Source of the DNA: Pseudomonadales bacterium
GTDB lineage: Bacteria; Pseudomonadota; Gammaproteobacteria; Pseudomonadales; Halieaceae
Reading direction: 5' to 3'
DNA length: 64,000 nt
Assembly: GCA_024234855.1 (NCBI GenBank)
Contig: JACKNN010000003.1
Coordinates: forward strand, 186,001 to 250,000
A program made the translations under genes and the position numbers. The notes beneath the pieces were generated by a model. That model was not told the origin of the DNA and did no database searches. It saw nothing but the letters and a program-made list of their open reading frames with translations. The number at the start of each line of letters is the position of its first letter. Positions within the stretch are counted from its first letter, which is position 1. This document shows positions 27,585 to 35,869 of the stretch, in pieces.

Positions 27585-27711
27585 GCTGCCGGCGGCTTTC
27601 TGGTAGCCTGACTTCCCATCTTTTCGCAGGACTCGCACCCGTCGAAATAGCCCCTTCTTGGAGCTGAGTGCGCGTTTTTTGTCTGGCAATACTGCATAGA
27701 AAAAGGCTTTT

Positions 27712-29343
27712 ATGACGCGTTACGTCTTCGTCACAGGTGGTGTGGTTTCGTCTCTTGGCAAGGGGATAGCCGCGGCCTCCCTGGCTGCGGTCCTGGAAGC
27801 CCGGGGCATCCGGGTCACCCTGCTCAAGCTCGACCCCTACATCAATGTCGACCCGGGCACCATGAGCCCGTTTCAGCACGGCGAGGTTTTCGTTACCGAG
27901 GACGGCGCCGAAACCGACCTCGACCTGGGACATTACGAGCGCTTCACCCATACCACCATGAAGCGCACCAATAATTTCACCACCGGCCGGGTGTACAACA
28001 CGGTGCTGCGCAAGGAGCGCCGCGGCGACTACCTGGGCGGCACCGTGCAGGTGATCCCGCATATCACCGACGAGATCAAGCGCCGGGTGATCCTGGGCGC
28101 CGGGGATGCCGACGTGGCGATCGTCGAGATTGGCGGCACAGTCGGCGACATCGAGGGACTGCCTTTCCTGGAAGCGGCCAGACAGCTCAAGGTGGAAATG
28201 GGCTCCAATCGCGCCCTGCTGATGCACCTGACCCTGGTGCCCTACATCGCCACCGCCGGTGAAATCAAGACCAAGCCCACCCAGCACTCGGTGAAGGAAC
28301 TGCGCTCCATCGGCCTGCAGCCGGATATCCTGCTGTGCCGCTGCGCGGTCGATATCGAGGAGAGCGCTCGCAAGAAGATCTCGCTGTTCACCAACGTCGA
28401 GGAGCGCGCGGTCATTCCCCTGCTCGACGCCGATTCCATCTACCGCATTCCCGGCATGTTGCGGGATCACCACCTGGACGATTTCGTGGTGGAGCGCTTC
28501 GGCCTGCAGTGTAAGGCGAAGGCCGACCTGTCCGACTGGGAAGACGTGCTCGAGCGCGAGTTCAGCGACACTGCCGGCCAGGTGAACGTGGCCATGGTGG
28601 GCAAGTACGTCGACCTGCTGGATGCCTACAAGTCGCTGAACGAGGCGCTCAAGCACGCCGGCCTGCAGAACCTTACCCGGGTGAAGGTCGAGTACATCGA
28701 CGCCGAGGATATCGAGCGCAAGGGCACCGGCCTGCTGGAGGGCATGGACGCCATCCTGGTCCCCGGCGGCTTCGGCGACCGGGGTGTCGAGGGCAAGATC
28801 ACCGCGGTGCGCTACGCCCGCGAGAACAGGATTCCCTTCCTCGGCATCTGCCTGGGCATGCACGTGGCGCTGGTGGAGTACGCCCGCAATGTCTGTGGCC
28901 TGGCCGGCGCCGACTCCACCGAGATGAACCCCGCTACCCCGCACCCGATCGTCGCGCTGATTACCGAGTGGATGACCGCCGATGGCAGAACCGAGTCCCG
29001 AGATGAGAGCTCGGACCTGGGCGGCACCATGCGCCTGGGCGCCCAGCCCTGTCACCTCGATGCGGGGAGCAAGGTGCGCGCCATCTACGGCAAGGACACC
29101 ATCATGGAACGCCATCGCCACCGCTATGAGATCAACAACAATTACCTCGACCAGTTGCGCGCAGCCGGTATGGGTATCGTCGGCTGGTCCGGCGACCGCT
29201 CTCTGGTGGAGATGATAGAGCTGCCCGACCACCCCTGGTTTATCGCCTGCCAGTTTCACCCCGAATTCACCTCGAATCCCCGCGGTGGGCACCCGCTGTT
29301 CACCAGTTATATCGAGGCCGCCATCGCCCATGCCCGGCAGTGA
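27712..29343 (+). CDS. pyrG: CTP synthase
   Basis: A 543-residue CTP synthase that aminates UTP to CTP with glutamine and ATP. The N-terminal synthetase domain starts MTRYVFVTGGVVSSLGKGIA and contains the KLDPYINVDPGTMSPFQHGE motif. The C-terminal glutamine amidotransferase has the nucleophile in FLGICLGMHVALVEY and the catalytic CQFHPEFTS near the end. It is complete and of normal length (E. coli 545). It is downstream of tilS and upstream of kdsA, as in Pseudomonas. Confidence 0.99.
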   Translation: MTRYVFVTGGVVSSLGKGIAAASLAAVLEARGIRVTLLKLDPYINVDPGTMSPFQHGEVFVTEDGAETDLDLGHYERFTHTTMKRTNNFTTGRVYNTVLRKERRGDYLGGTVQVIPHITDEIKRRVILGAGDADVAIVEIGGTVGDIEGLPFLEAARQLKVEMGSNRALLMHLTLVPYIATAGEIKTKPTQHSVKELRSIGLQPDILLCRCAVDIEESARKKISLFTNVEERAVIPLLDADSIYRIPGMLRDHHLDDFVVERFGLQCKAKADLSDWEDVLEREFSDTAGQVNVAMVGKYVDLLDAYKSLNEALKHAGLQNLTRVKVEYIDAEDIERKGTGLLEGMDAILVPGGFGDRGVEGKITAVRYARENRIPFLGICLGMHVALVEYARNVCGLAGADSTEMNPATPHPIVALITEWMTADGRTESRDESSDLGGTMRLGAQPCHLDAGSKVRAIYGKDTIMERHRHRYEINNNYLDQLRAAGMGIVGWSGDRSLVEMIELPDHPWFIACQFHPEFTSNPRGGHPLFTSYIEAAIAHARQ

Positions 29344-29402
29344 ACCCGCCGGTGTGCACTAATCTAAAATGTATGACACCCGGCAGAAATTGAGGTACGG
29401 CC

Positions 29403-30254
29403 ATGACTGACCAGACTGTCTCCCTGGGAGACATCCGTTTCGACAACACGGCGCCCTTCGTGTTGCTGGGCGGCGTGAATGTACTCGAGAGCCGGGATTT
29501 CGCCCTGCGGGTGGCCGGGCATTACGCCGAGGTATGCGCGCGGCTGGGTATCCCCTATGTGTTCAAGGCGTCCTTCGACAAGGCCAATCGCTCCTCCATC
29601 CATTCCTACCGCGGCCCCGGGCTGGAGGAGGGCCTGTCCATCCTGGCCGAGGTGAAGGCGACCTACGGTGTGCCACTGATAACCGACGTGCACACGCCGG
29701 AGCAGGCGGCGCCCACCGCCGAGGTCTGTGACATTCTGCAGCTGCCGGCCTTCCTGGCGCGCCAGACCGACCTGGTGGAGGCGATGGCGGCCACCGGTGC
29801 CATCATCAATATCAAGAAGCCCCAGTTCCTCAGCCCGTCCCAGATGGCCAACGTCGCGGAAAAGTTCGCCGAGTGCGGCAACAACCGCATCCTGCTGTGC
29901 GAGCGCGGCAGCAATTTTGGCTATGACAACCTGGTGGTGGACATGCTGGGCTTTGGCGTTATGAAACGGGCCTGCGGCAATGTCCCGCTGATCTTCGATG
30001 TCACCCACGCCCTGCAGTGCCGTGACCCGGGCGGCGCCGCCTCCGGCGGGCGCCGCTCCCAGGTGGCCGACCTGGCCAGGGCGGGAATGGCCGTCGGCCT
30101 CGCCGGCCTGTTCCTCGAGGCACACCCGGAGCCGGACAAGGCCCTGTGCGACGGCCCCAGCGCGCTGCCGTTGGCCCAGCTCGAGCCGTTCCTGGCGCAG
30201 GTCAAGGCGGTGGATGACCTGGTGAAATCCCTGCCGCCACTGGATATCAGCTGA
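29403..30254 (+). CDS. kdsA: 3-deoxy-D-manno-octulosonate 8-phosphate synthase
   Basis: A 283-residue KDO-8-phosphate synthase condensing PEP with arabinose-5-phosphate, the first committed step to the KDO of lipopolysaccharide. Typical sequences are FVLLGGVNVLESRDFALRVAGHY, FKASFDKANRSS, RGPGLEEGLSIL, TDVHTPEQA, LPAFLARQTDLV, INIKKPQF and VTHALQ. The retained asparagine in GGVNVLES/IKKPQF context suggests a metal-independent type. It lies between pyrG and eno. Confidence 0.97.
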   Translation: MTDQTVSLGDIRFDNTAPFVLLGGVNVLESRDFALRVAGHYAEVCARLGIPYVFKASFDKANRSSIHSYRGPGLEEGLSILAEVKATYGVPLITDVHTPEQAAPTAEVCDILQLPAFLARQTDLVEAMAATGAIINIKKPQFLSPSQMANVAEKFAECGNNRILLCERGSNFGYDNLVVDMLGFGVMKRACGNVPLIFDVTHALQCRDPGGAASGGRRSQVADLARAGMAVGLAGLFLEAHPEPDKALCDGPSALPLAQLEPFLAQVKAVDDLVKSLPPLDIS

Positions 30255-30348
30255 CAGGGTACCGAACAGGCCTCGCACTTGCCCGGGACCTGTTCAATAG
30301 CCTGTCGGGAAACAATCGATAGCAACGCTACACAATGGAGCCCCAGCA

Positions 30349-31641
30349 ATGAGCAACATCAAGCACGTACAGGCCTTCGAGGTCATGGATTCCCGTGGCA
30401 ACCCCACCATTATGGCGGAAGTGGCGCTGGAGTCCGGTCATGTAGGCGCGGCCTGCGCACCCTCCGGCGCCTCGACCGGTTCACGCGAGGCGCTGGAATT
30501 GCGCGATGGCGATGGCGGTCGCTACCAGGGCAAGGGAGTGCTGAAGGCGGTCGGCAATGTCAACGGCCCGATCCGCGAACTGCTGCTGGGCCGGGACGCG
30601 GCGGCGCAGCGGGAGCTCGATGCCGTCATGATTGCCGCCGACGGCACCGACAACAAGGCCCGCTTCGGGGCCAACGCCATCCTCGCCGTCTCGCTGGCGG
30701 CCGCCAGGGCCGCCGCCCTGGCGCAGGGTATCCCCCTGTACCAGCATATCGCCAACCTCAATGGCAGCAGCGCGCTGAGCATGCCGGTACCGATGATGAA
30801 TATCCTCAACGGCGGCGAACACGCCGACAACAATATGGATATTCAGGAATTCATGATCCAGCCCGTGGCGGCCCCCACCTTTGCCGAGGCGCTGCGCGCG
30901 GGCGCGGAGATCTTCCACCAGTTGAAGAAAGTGCTGGCGGGCAGGGGCCTGAGCACGGCGGTGGGCGATGAGGGCGGTTTTGCCCCCAACCTGCCCTCCA
31001 ACGAGGCGGCGCTGGAAGTGATCGCCGAGGCCGTGGGCAAGGCCGGTTACCATCTGGGCAAGGACATCACCCTGGCGCTGGACTGCGCCGCTTCAGAGTT
31101 CTACCGCGATGGGGTCTACGACCTGGCCGGCGAGGGCAAGCAGTTCAACAGTGAGGCCTTCACCGATTACCTGGCGGCCCTGGCCGCGAGCCATCCCATC
31201 ATCTCGATCGAGGACGGGCTGGACGAGTCCGACTGGGCCGGCTGGAAAATGCTGACCGACAAGCTCGGCGACAGGATCCAACTGGTGGGGGACGACCTGT
31301 TCGTTACCAATACCCGCATCCTCCGGGAGGGTATCGACAAGGGGGTCGCCAACTCCATCCTGATCAAGTTCAACCAGATCGGCAGCCTGTCGGAAACCCT
31401 GGACGCGATTGCCATGGCCAAGGCGGCGGGCTATACCGCGGTCATCTCCCACCGCTCGGGTGAGACCGAGGACACGACCATTGCCGACCTCGCGGTGGCG
31501 ACAGCCGCGGGCCAGATCAAGACCGGCTCACTGTGCCGCTCCGACCGGGTCGCAAAATACAACCGCCTGCTGCGCATCGAGGCGGAGCTGGCGGGCCGGG
31601 CTCCCTACCGGGGCCTGGCGGAATTCACCCGCCGGGGCTGA
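30349..31641 (+). CDS. eno: Enolase
   Basis: A 430-residue enolase converting 2-phosphoglycerate to PEP in glycolysis. Motifs in order are EVMDSRGNPTI, PSGASTGSREALELRDGD, GANAILAVSLA, GGEHADNNMDIQEFMI, VGDEGGFAPN, IEDGLDESDW, LVGDDLFVTN, KFNQIGSLSET, SHRSGETEDT and IKTGSLCRSDRVAKYN. All metal and catalytic residues expected are present. Its stop is only 2 bp from the proposed TTG start of ftsB. Confidence 0.99.
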   Translation: MSNIKHVQAFEVMDSRGNPTIMAEVALESGHVGAACAPSGASTGSREALELRDGDGGRYQGKGVLKAVGNVNGPIRELLLGRDAAAQRELDAVMIAADGTDNKARFGANAILAVSLAAARAAALAQGIPLYQHIANLNGSSALSMPVPMMNILNGGEHADNNMDIQEFMIQPVAAPTFAEALRAGAEIFHQLKKVLAGRGLSTAVGDEGGFAPNLPSNEAALEVIAEAVGKAGYHLGKDITLALDCAASEFYRDGVYDLAGEGKQFNSEAFTDYLAALAASHPIISIEDGLDESDWAGWKMLTDKLGDRIQLVGDDLFVTNTRILREGIDKGVANSILIKFNQIGSLSETLDAIAMAKAAGYTAVISHRSGETEDTTIADLAVATAAGQIKTGSLCRSDRVAKYNRLLRIEAELAGRAPYRGLAEFTRRG

Positions 31642-31643
31642 GC

Positions 31644-31994
31644 TTGCGCTGGCTGCTGGCAGCACTGCTGGGCCTACTGCTGGTACTGCAGTATCGCCTG
31701 TGGATCGCCGAGGGCAGCCTGGCGGAGCGCCACCGCCTGCAGCAACAGATCGACGAGCAGGCCCGCATCAACAGCCAGCTGCAGGAGCGCAATGCCGCGC
31801 TGGAACGCGAGGTACTGGACCTGCAGACGGGGAACAAGGGGCTGGAGCAGCGCGCCCGCGAACAACTCGGCCTGATTCGCGAGGGCGAGACCTTCTACCA
31901 GTTTGTCGACCCGCCGACAGTCGAACCGTCTGAAGCCGTCACCGAAGCGCCAGCCGCGGCGGTGCCGCCCCCGGCACCGGGGGCGGCACCCTGA
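31644..31994 (+). CDS. ftsB: Cell division protein FtsB
   Basis: A 116-residue bitopic membrane protein of the FtsQLB divisome complex. A single N-terminal transmembrane helix (LRWLLAALLGLLLVLQYRLWI) is followed by a leucine-zipper-like coiled coil (AERHRLQQQIDEQARINSQL and on to EREVLDL) and the conserved EQRAREQLGLIREGETFYQFV. A proline/alanine-rich tail is added at the C-terminus. The start appears to be TTG at 31644, right after the eno stop, with a G-rich sequence upstream; no ATG or GTG fits. The stop overlaps the ispD ATG (TGATG). Confidence 0.92.
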   Translation: MRWLLAALLGLLLVLQYRLWIAEGSLAERHRLQQQIDEQARINSQLQERNAALEREVLDLQTGNKGLEQRAREQLGLIREGETFYQFVDPPTVEPSEAVTEAPAAAVPPPAPGAAP

Positions 31995-32704
31995 TGGCAG
32001 TGCGGCGCTGTTGGGGTGTGGTGCCCGCCGCTGGCAGCGGCAGTCGCATGGCGGCGGGACTGCCAAAACAATACCTGCAGCTCGCGGGGGCAACCCTGCT
32101 CGAGCACAGTCTCAATGCGTTGCTGGCCGATACCCGGCTGGCGGGGGTCGTGGTCGCGCTGCCGCCGCAGGACAGTATCGCCGCCAGCCTGCCGGTCTGC
32201 GCCGATGCGAGGGTGCAGCGGGTGACGGGCGGGCAGGAGCGCAGTGATTCGGTACGGGCGGCGCTGACGGCCCTGCTGCAGCAAGGGGATGCCCAGGACT
32301 GGGTGCTGGTGCACGACGCGGCTCGCCCCTGCCTGCAGGCGCAGGACCTCGATCGGCTGATCGAGCGGGTTACCGCCAGCGGTACGGGTGGCCTGCTCGC
32401 GGTGCCGATTGTCGATACGGTCAAGCAGGGAACGAGCGAGGGCCTGGTGGCCCGCACGCTCGATCGCAGCCGCCTGTGGCGGGCCCAGACGCCGCAGATG
32501 TTCCGCCTCGGGGAGCTGCACGCGGCGCTGGCCAGTGCGATGCAGCGGGGCCTGGCTGTCACCGATGAGGCGGCCGCGATGGAACTGGCGGGCCACCCGG
32601 TGCAACTGGTGCCCGGCTCGGCCAGCAACCTGAAGGTGACCCTGCCCGAGGACCTGCAGCTGGCCGCCTGGTATCTCACCGGCAACCGGGATTCACGACA
32701 ATGA
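31994..32704 (+). CDS. ispD: 2-C-methyl-D-erythritol 4-phosphate cytidylyltransferase
   Basis: A 236-residue IspD, the third enzyme of the MEP isoprenoid pathway, which transfers CMP to methylerythritol phosphate. The N-terminal nucleotide-binding motif is VVPAAGSGSRMAAGLPKQYL; further signatures are GGQERSDSVRAAL, VLVHDAARPC, VPIVDTVKQ, RAQTPQMFRLGEL and VTDEAAAMEL. It overlaps ftsB and is followed 22 bp later by ispF, an arrangement typical of proteobacteria. Confidence 0.97.
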   Translation: MAVRRCWGVVPAAGSGSRMAAGLPKQYLQLAGATLLEHSLNALLADTRLAGVVVALPPQDSIAASLPVCADARVQRVTGGQERSDSVRAALTALLQQGDAQDWVLVHDAARPCLQAQDLDRLIERVTASGTGGLLAVPIVDTVKQGTSEGLVARTLDRSRLWRAQTPQMFRLGELHAALASAMQRGLAVTDEAAAMELAGHPVQLVPGSASNLKVTLPEDLQLAAWYLTGNRDSRQ

Positions 32705-32726
32705 CAGCAGCAGGGGGTGGGGGTTC

Positions 32727-33206
32727 ATGCGCATAGGTCACGGTTACGATGTCCATCGTTTTACTGACGGCAGCCATGTCGTGCTGGGCGGTGTGACCAT
32801 CGCCCACCACCATGGCCTGGAGGCCCACTCCGACGGCGACGTACTGATCCACGCCGTCTGCGATGCGCTGCTGGGCGCGATCGCACAGGGTGATATCGGT
32901 CGCCATTTTCCCGATACCGACCCGGCCAATGCCAATATCGACAGCCGCCTGTTGCTGCGTCGGGTGCGGGCGCTGGTGCACGCGGCGGGCTGGCGGCTGG
33001 CCAACCTCGACGCGACCCTGGTGGCCCAGGCGCCGCGGATGGCGCCCCATATTGACGCCATGAGAGCGAACCTGGCGGCAGACCTGGATGCGGCCTTCGA
33101 GCAGGTGAATGTAAAGGCCACTACCACTGAGAAACTCGGCTTTACCGGCCGGGAAGAGGGGATCGCCGCCCACGCCGTGGTGCTGTTGCAAGCCGCCAGG
33201 CCGTGA
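32727..33206 (+). CDS. ispF: 2-C-methyl-D-erythritol 2,4-cyclodiphosphate synthase
   Basis: A 159-residue IspF that cyclises CDP-methylerythritol 2-phosphate in the MEP pathway. It begins MRIGHGYDVHRF and carries zinc ligands in GYDVHRF and HSDGDVLIHAVCDALLGA. Further signatures are DIGRHFPDTD and the C-terminal NVKATTTEKLGFTGREEGIAAHAVVLL. A G-rich Shine-Dalgarno sequence precedes the ATG. Its TGA overlaps the GTG start of truD by four bases. Confidence 0.98.
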   Translation: MRIGHGYDVHRFTDGSHVVLGGVTIAHHHGLEAHSDGDVLIHAVCDALLGAIAQGDIGRHFPDTDPANANIDSRLLLRRVRALVHAAGWRLANLDATLVAQAPRMAPHIDAMRANLAADLDAAFEQVNVKATTTEKLGFTGREEGIAAHAVVLLQAARP

Positions 33207-34270
33207 GTGCCCAATGGCCCCGCGCCTGGGGCGCACCTGCCGCCAGCGCCCTGATTCGCTGCCGGCCCGAGGATTTCCTCGTCAGCGAGGAGTTGGGGTT
33301 CGAGTTATCCGGCGAGGGCGAGCATGTATTCCTTTACCTGCAGAAACGCAATCTCAACAGCATGGAACTGCTGCAGCGGCTGGCCGCCCTCAGCGGTGTT
33401 CCGGAGCGCGATATCGGCGTCAGTGGCCTCAAGGATCGCAACGCGGTCACGCGCCAGTGGTTCAGTATCGGCCTGGCGGGGCGCGAGGAGCCCGACTGGC
33501 GGGCGCTGGAGTCCGGTGGCGACGTGCAGGTGCTGCAACAGGGCAGGCACAGTCGCAAGTTGCGGCGCGGGGTGCACCGCGGCAACCGCTTCCGTCTGGT
33601 CCTGCGGGGCCTGGCCGGTGACAGGGCAGATCTCGAGCAGCGCTTGCAGCGGGTGCAGGCGCAGGGCGCGCCCAATTATTTCGGCGAGCAGCGCTTTGGT
33701 CGCGGTGGCGCAACCCTGGAGCAGGCGCGGCGTTGGGCGACGGGTGGCGGCCGCCGGTTGACACGGGCGAAGCGCGGCCTGTTCCTGTCGGCGCTGCGTT
33801 CATTCCTGTTCAACACGCAGTTGGCGGCGCGGGTGGCGGCCGGCAACTGGAACACTGTCTGTGATGGGGATGTCTGTATCCTGCAGGGCACTCGCAGCCT
33901 GTTCAGCTGCGGCCAGGTCGATGCCCAGCTGCGCGCGCGTGCCGCCAGCGGCGACATCCATCCCGGCCTGCCACTGTGGGGGCGGGGCGAGTCCCCGGCC
34001 TCGCCCGAGCGGGCCGGGCAGCAGCGCGAGGCGGTGGCAGAACACCGCGCCCTGAGCGAGTGCCTGGAGCGGGAAGGGCTGCAGCTGGCCTGGCGACCGG
34101 CCCGCCTGCTGGCTGATGACTTTTGCTGGCAGTTTTGTGATGATGGCGCCCTGCAACTGGATTTCGCCCTCGGTGCCGGCAGCTATGCCACGGCGCTGTT
34201 GGCGGAGATTGTCCACTACGACCAGGGTAGCGTGGCGGCAATACAACAAGATACACGACAGGGGATGTAA
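33203..34270 (+). CDS. truD: tRNA pseudouridine(13) synthase TruD
   Basis: A 355-residue TruD that makes pseudouridine 13 in tRNA-Glu. Family sequences are PEDFLVSEELGFELSGEGEH, VFLYLQKRNLNSMELLQRLA, the catalytic-aspartate segment GVSGLKDRNAVTRQWFSI, HRGNRFRLVLRGL, and the TRUD-domain motif APNYFGEQRFGRGG. The GTG start at 33203 overlaps the ispF stop. In E. coli and Pseudomonas truD is followed by surE; here the next gene is pcm, after 46 bp. Confidence 0.96.
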   Translation: MSAQWPRAWGAPAASALIRCRPEDFLVSEELGFELSGEGEHVFLYLQKRNLNSMELLQRLAALSGVPERDIGVSGLKDRNAVTRQWFSIGLAGREEPDWRALESGGDVQVLQQGRHSRKLRRGVHRGNRFRLVLRGLAGDRADLEQRLQRVQAQGAPNYFGEQRFGRGGATLEQARRWATGGGRRLTRAKRGLFLSALRSFLFNTQLAARVAAGNWNTVCDGDVCILQGTRSLFSCGQVDAQLRARAASGDIHPGLPLWGRGESPASPERAGQQREAVAEHRALSECLEREGLQLAWRPARLLADDFCWQFCDDGALQLDFALGAGSYATALLAEIVHYDQGSVAAIQQDTRQGM

Positions 34271-34316
34271 CGGGGTGGTTAGGGCGGTGAGCAATGTCGA
34301 TGTAAACGGCATCGGA

Positions 34317-34949
34317 ATGACATCCCGGCGTACTCGCGAGCGCCTGATCCAGCGACTGGTGGAGCAGGGTATTACCAACGCGAAGGTGCTGGAGGTTATC
34401 AAGAGCACGCCGCGACACCTGTTCCTGGACGAGGCTATGGCCCACCGCGCTTACGAGGACGTGGCACTGCCCATCGGCTTTCAGCAGACCCTGTCGCAGC
34501 CGTATACCGTCGCCCGTATGACCGAGCTGCTGCTCGCGGGCGGGCCACTGCAACGGGTGCTGGAAATCGGCACCGGCTCGGGTTACCAGACAGCCATCCT
34601 GGCGCGCCTGGTGGGGGAGGTCTACAGCGTCGAGCGGATCCGGCCGCTGCAGCAAAAAGCCAGGCAGCGGCTGCGCCAGTTGAAGTTGCGCAACGTGCAC
34701 ATGAACCACGCCGACGGTGGTATGGGCTGGGAGGAACGGGGGCCCTTCGACGGCATACTCGCCACGGCTGCCCCCGAGCGCATACCCGAGGACCTGCTGC
34801 AGCAGCTGGCGCCCGGCGGGCGGCTGGTGATCCCGGTAGGCAGCGCGACCCAGCACCTGCAACTGGTTACCCGCACCCATGAGGGCTTCGATATCGAAAT
34901 AGTGGAGGCCGTCAACTTCGTGCCCTTGCGCTCCGGCACAGTGAAGTGA
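34317..34949 (+). CDS. pcm: Protein-L-isoaspartate O-methyltransferase
   Basis: A 210-residue PCMT that methylates L-isoaspartyl residues to start repair of aged proteins. It begins MTSRRTRERLIQRLVEQGI, as Pseudomonas Pcm does. It contains TPRHLFLDEAMAHRAYEDVALPIGFQQTLSQPYTVARM (active-site region), the SAM motif VLEIGTGSGYQTAILA and APGGRLVIPVGS. ATG 34317 is chosen from similarity; in-frame GTG codons at 34275 and 34287 could extend it. The TGA overlaps the GTG of the DUF368 gene. surE, normally its upstream partner, is absent. Confidence 0.95.
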   Translation: MTSRRTRERLIQRLVEQGITNAKVLEVIKSTPRHLFLDEAMAHRAYEDVALPIGFQQTLSQPYTVARMTELLLAGGPLQRVLEIGTGSGYQTAILARLVGEVYSVERIRPLQQKARQRLRQLKLRNVHMNHADGGMGWEERGPFDGILATAAPERIPEDLLQQLAPGGRLVIPVGSATQHLQLVTRTHEGFDIEIVEAVNFVPLRSGTVK

Positions 34950-35869
34950 GCCAACTGAAGCCCTTCGGCGTCTTCCTGCGCGGCGTGTTGATGGGCGCCG
35001 CGGATATCATTCCGGGCGTCTCTGGCGGGACCATCGCCTTCATTACCGGCATTTACGACACCCTGCTGGGGAGTATCCGCCGTTTCGACCTGGAACTGCT
35101 GGCGCGCCTCTGGCGGCGTGACATCCGCGGCGCCTGGCAGCACGTCAACGGCAGCTTCCTACTGGCCCTTTTACTGGGTATCGGCACCAGTATCTTTTCC
35201 CTGGCCAGGCTCATTTCCTGGGTGCTGGACAACCACCCGGTACCGCTCTGGGCGTTCTTTTTCGGTCTTATCCTGGCGTCTGCGGCGGTGTTGTTACGCC
35301 AGATCGAGGGCTGGACCGCGCCGCGCCTGCTGTGCCTGCTGGCGGGGGCGGCGGCCGCGGGGCTTATCGCTTTTTCACCGACGGCGAGTATGGAGTTTGG
35401 CCTGGCGGGCGTATTCCTGTCCGGGTTCCTGGCCATTTGCGCGATGATCCTGCCGGGCATTTCCGGCAGTTTCATCCTGGTGCTGCTGGGGATGTACGGC
35501 ACCGTGCTGGCGGCGGTCAAATCTCTGGACCTGCTGTTCCTGCTGGTTTTTATCCTGGGAGCCGGCACCGGCCTGTTGTGTTTCTCCCGCCTGCTGCACT
35601 GGCTGTTGCACCGTTTCCACCAGGCGACCATGTCCCTGCTGACCGGCTTCCTGTTCGGCTCGCTGGTCATTGTCTGGCCCTGGAAGCAGGTGCTTGACTG
35701 GGTCCAGGGGAGCCATGGCCAACTGAAGCCCGCTCAACAAGTGCCGGTATCACCGGCGGAATATGCTGCCCTCACGGGCCAGGACCCCGTTGTCTGGCTG
35801 TGTATCGCCCTGATGCTGCTGGGGTTCGCCGTGGTGTGGCTGCTCGATTACCACTGGGGGAGAAACTAG
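34946..35869 (+). CDS. DUF368 membrane protein, polyprenyl-phosphate translocase (PopT/PptA) family
   Basis: A 307-residue polytopic membrane protein with about eight to nine hydrophobic helices. The DUF368 signature RGVLMGAADIIPGVSGGTIAFITGIY is near the N-terminus, and a second internally related copy, AICAMILPGISGSFILVLLGMY, is near residue 165. The inverted repeat of PGxSG motifs is typical. Members of DUF368 and DedA were recently assigned as flippases that return undecaprenyl phosphate to the cytoplasmic face for reuse in peptidoglycan and LPS synthesis. Start and stop overlap its neighbours (pcm by 4 nt, nlpD by 1 nt), so it is translated in one unit with them. Confidence 0.88.
   Translation: MSQLKPFGVFLRGVLMGAADIIPGVSGGTIAFITGIYDTLLGSIRRFDLELLARLWRRDIRGAWQHVNGSFLLALLLGIGTSIFSLARLISWVLDNHPVPLWAFFFGLILASAAVLLRQIEGWTAPRLLCLLAGAAAAGLIAFSPTASMEFGLAGVFLSGFLAICAMILPGISGSFILVLLGMYGTVLAAVKSLDLLFLLVFILGAGTGLLCFSRLLHWLLHRFHQATMSLLTGFLFGSLVIVWPWKQVLDWVQGSHGQLKPAQQVPVSPAEYAALTGQDPVVWLCIALMLLGFAVVWLLDYHWGRN

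Noticed and set aside
27565..29331. 588-codon reverse-strand frame opposite pyrG
   Set aside because: Antisense to an unmistakable, complete CTP synthase; composition typical of a mirrored GC-rich gene.
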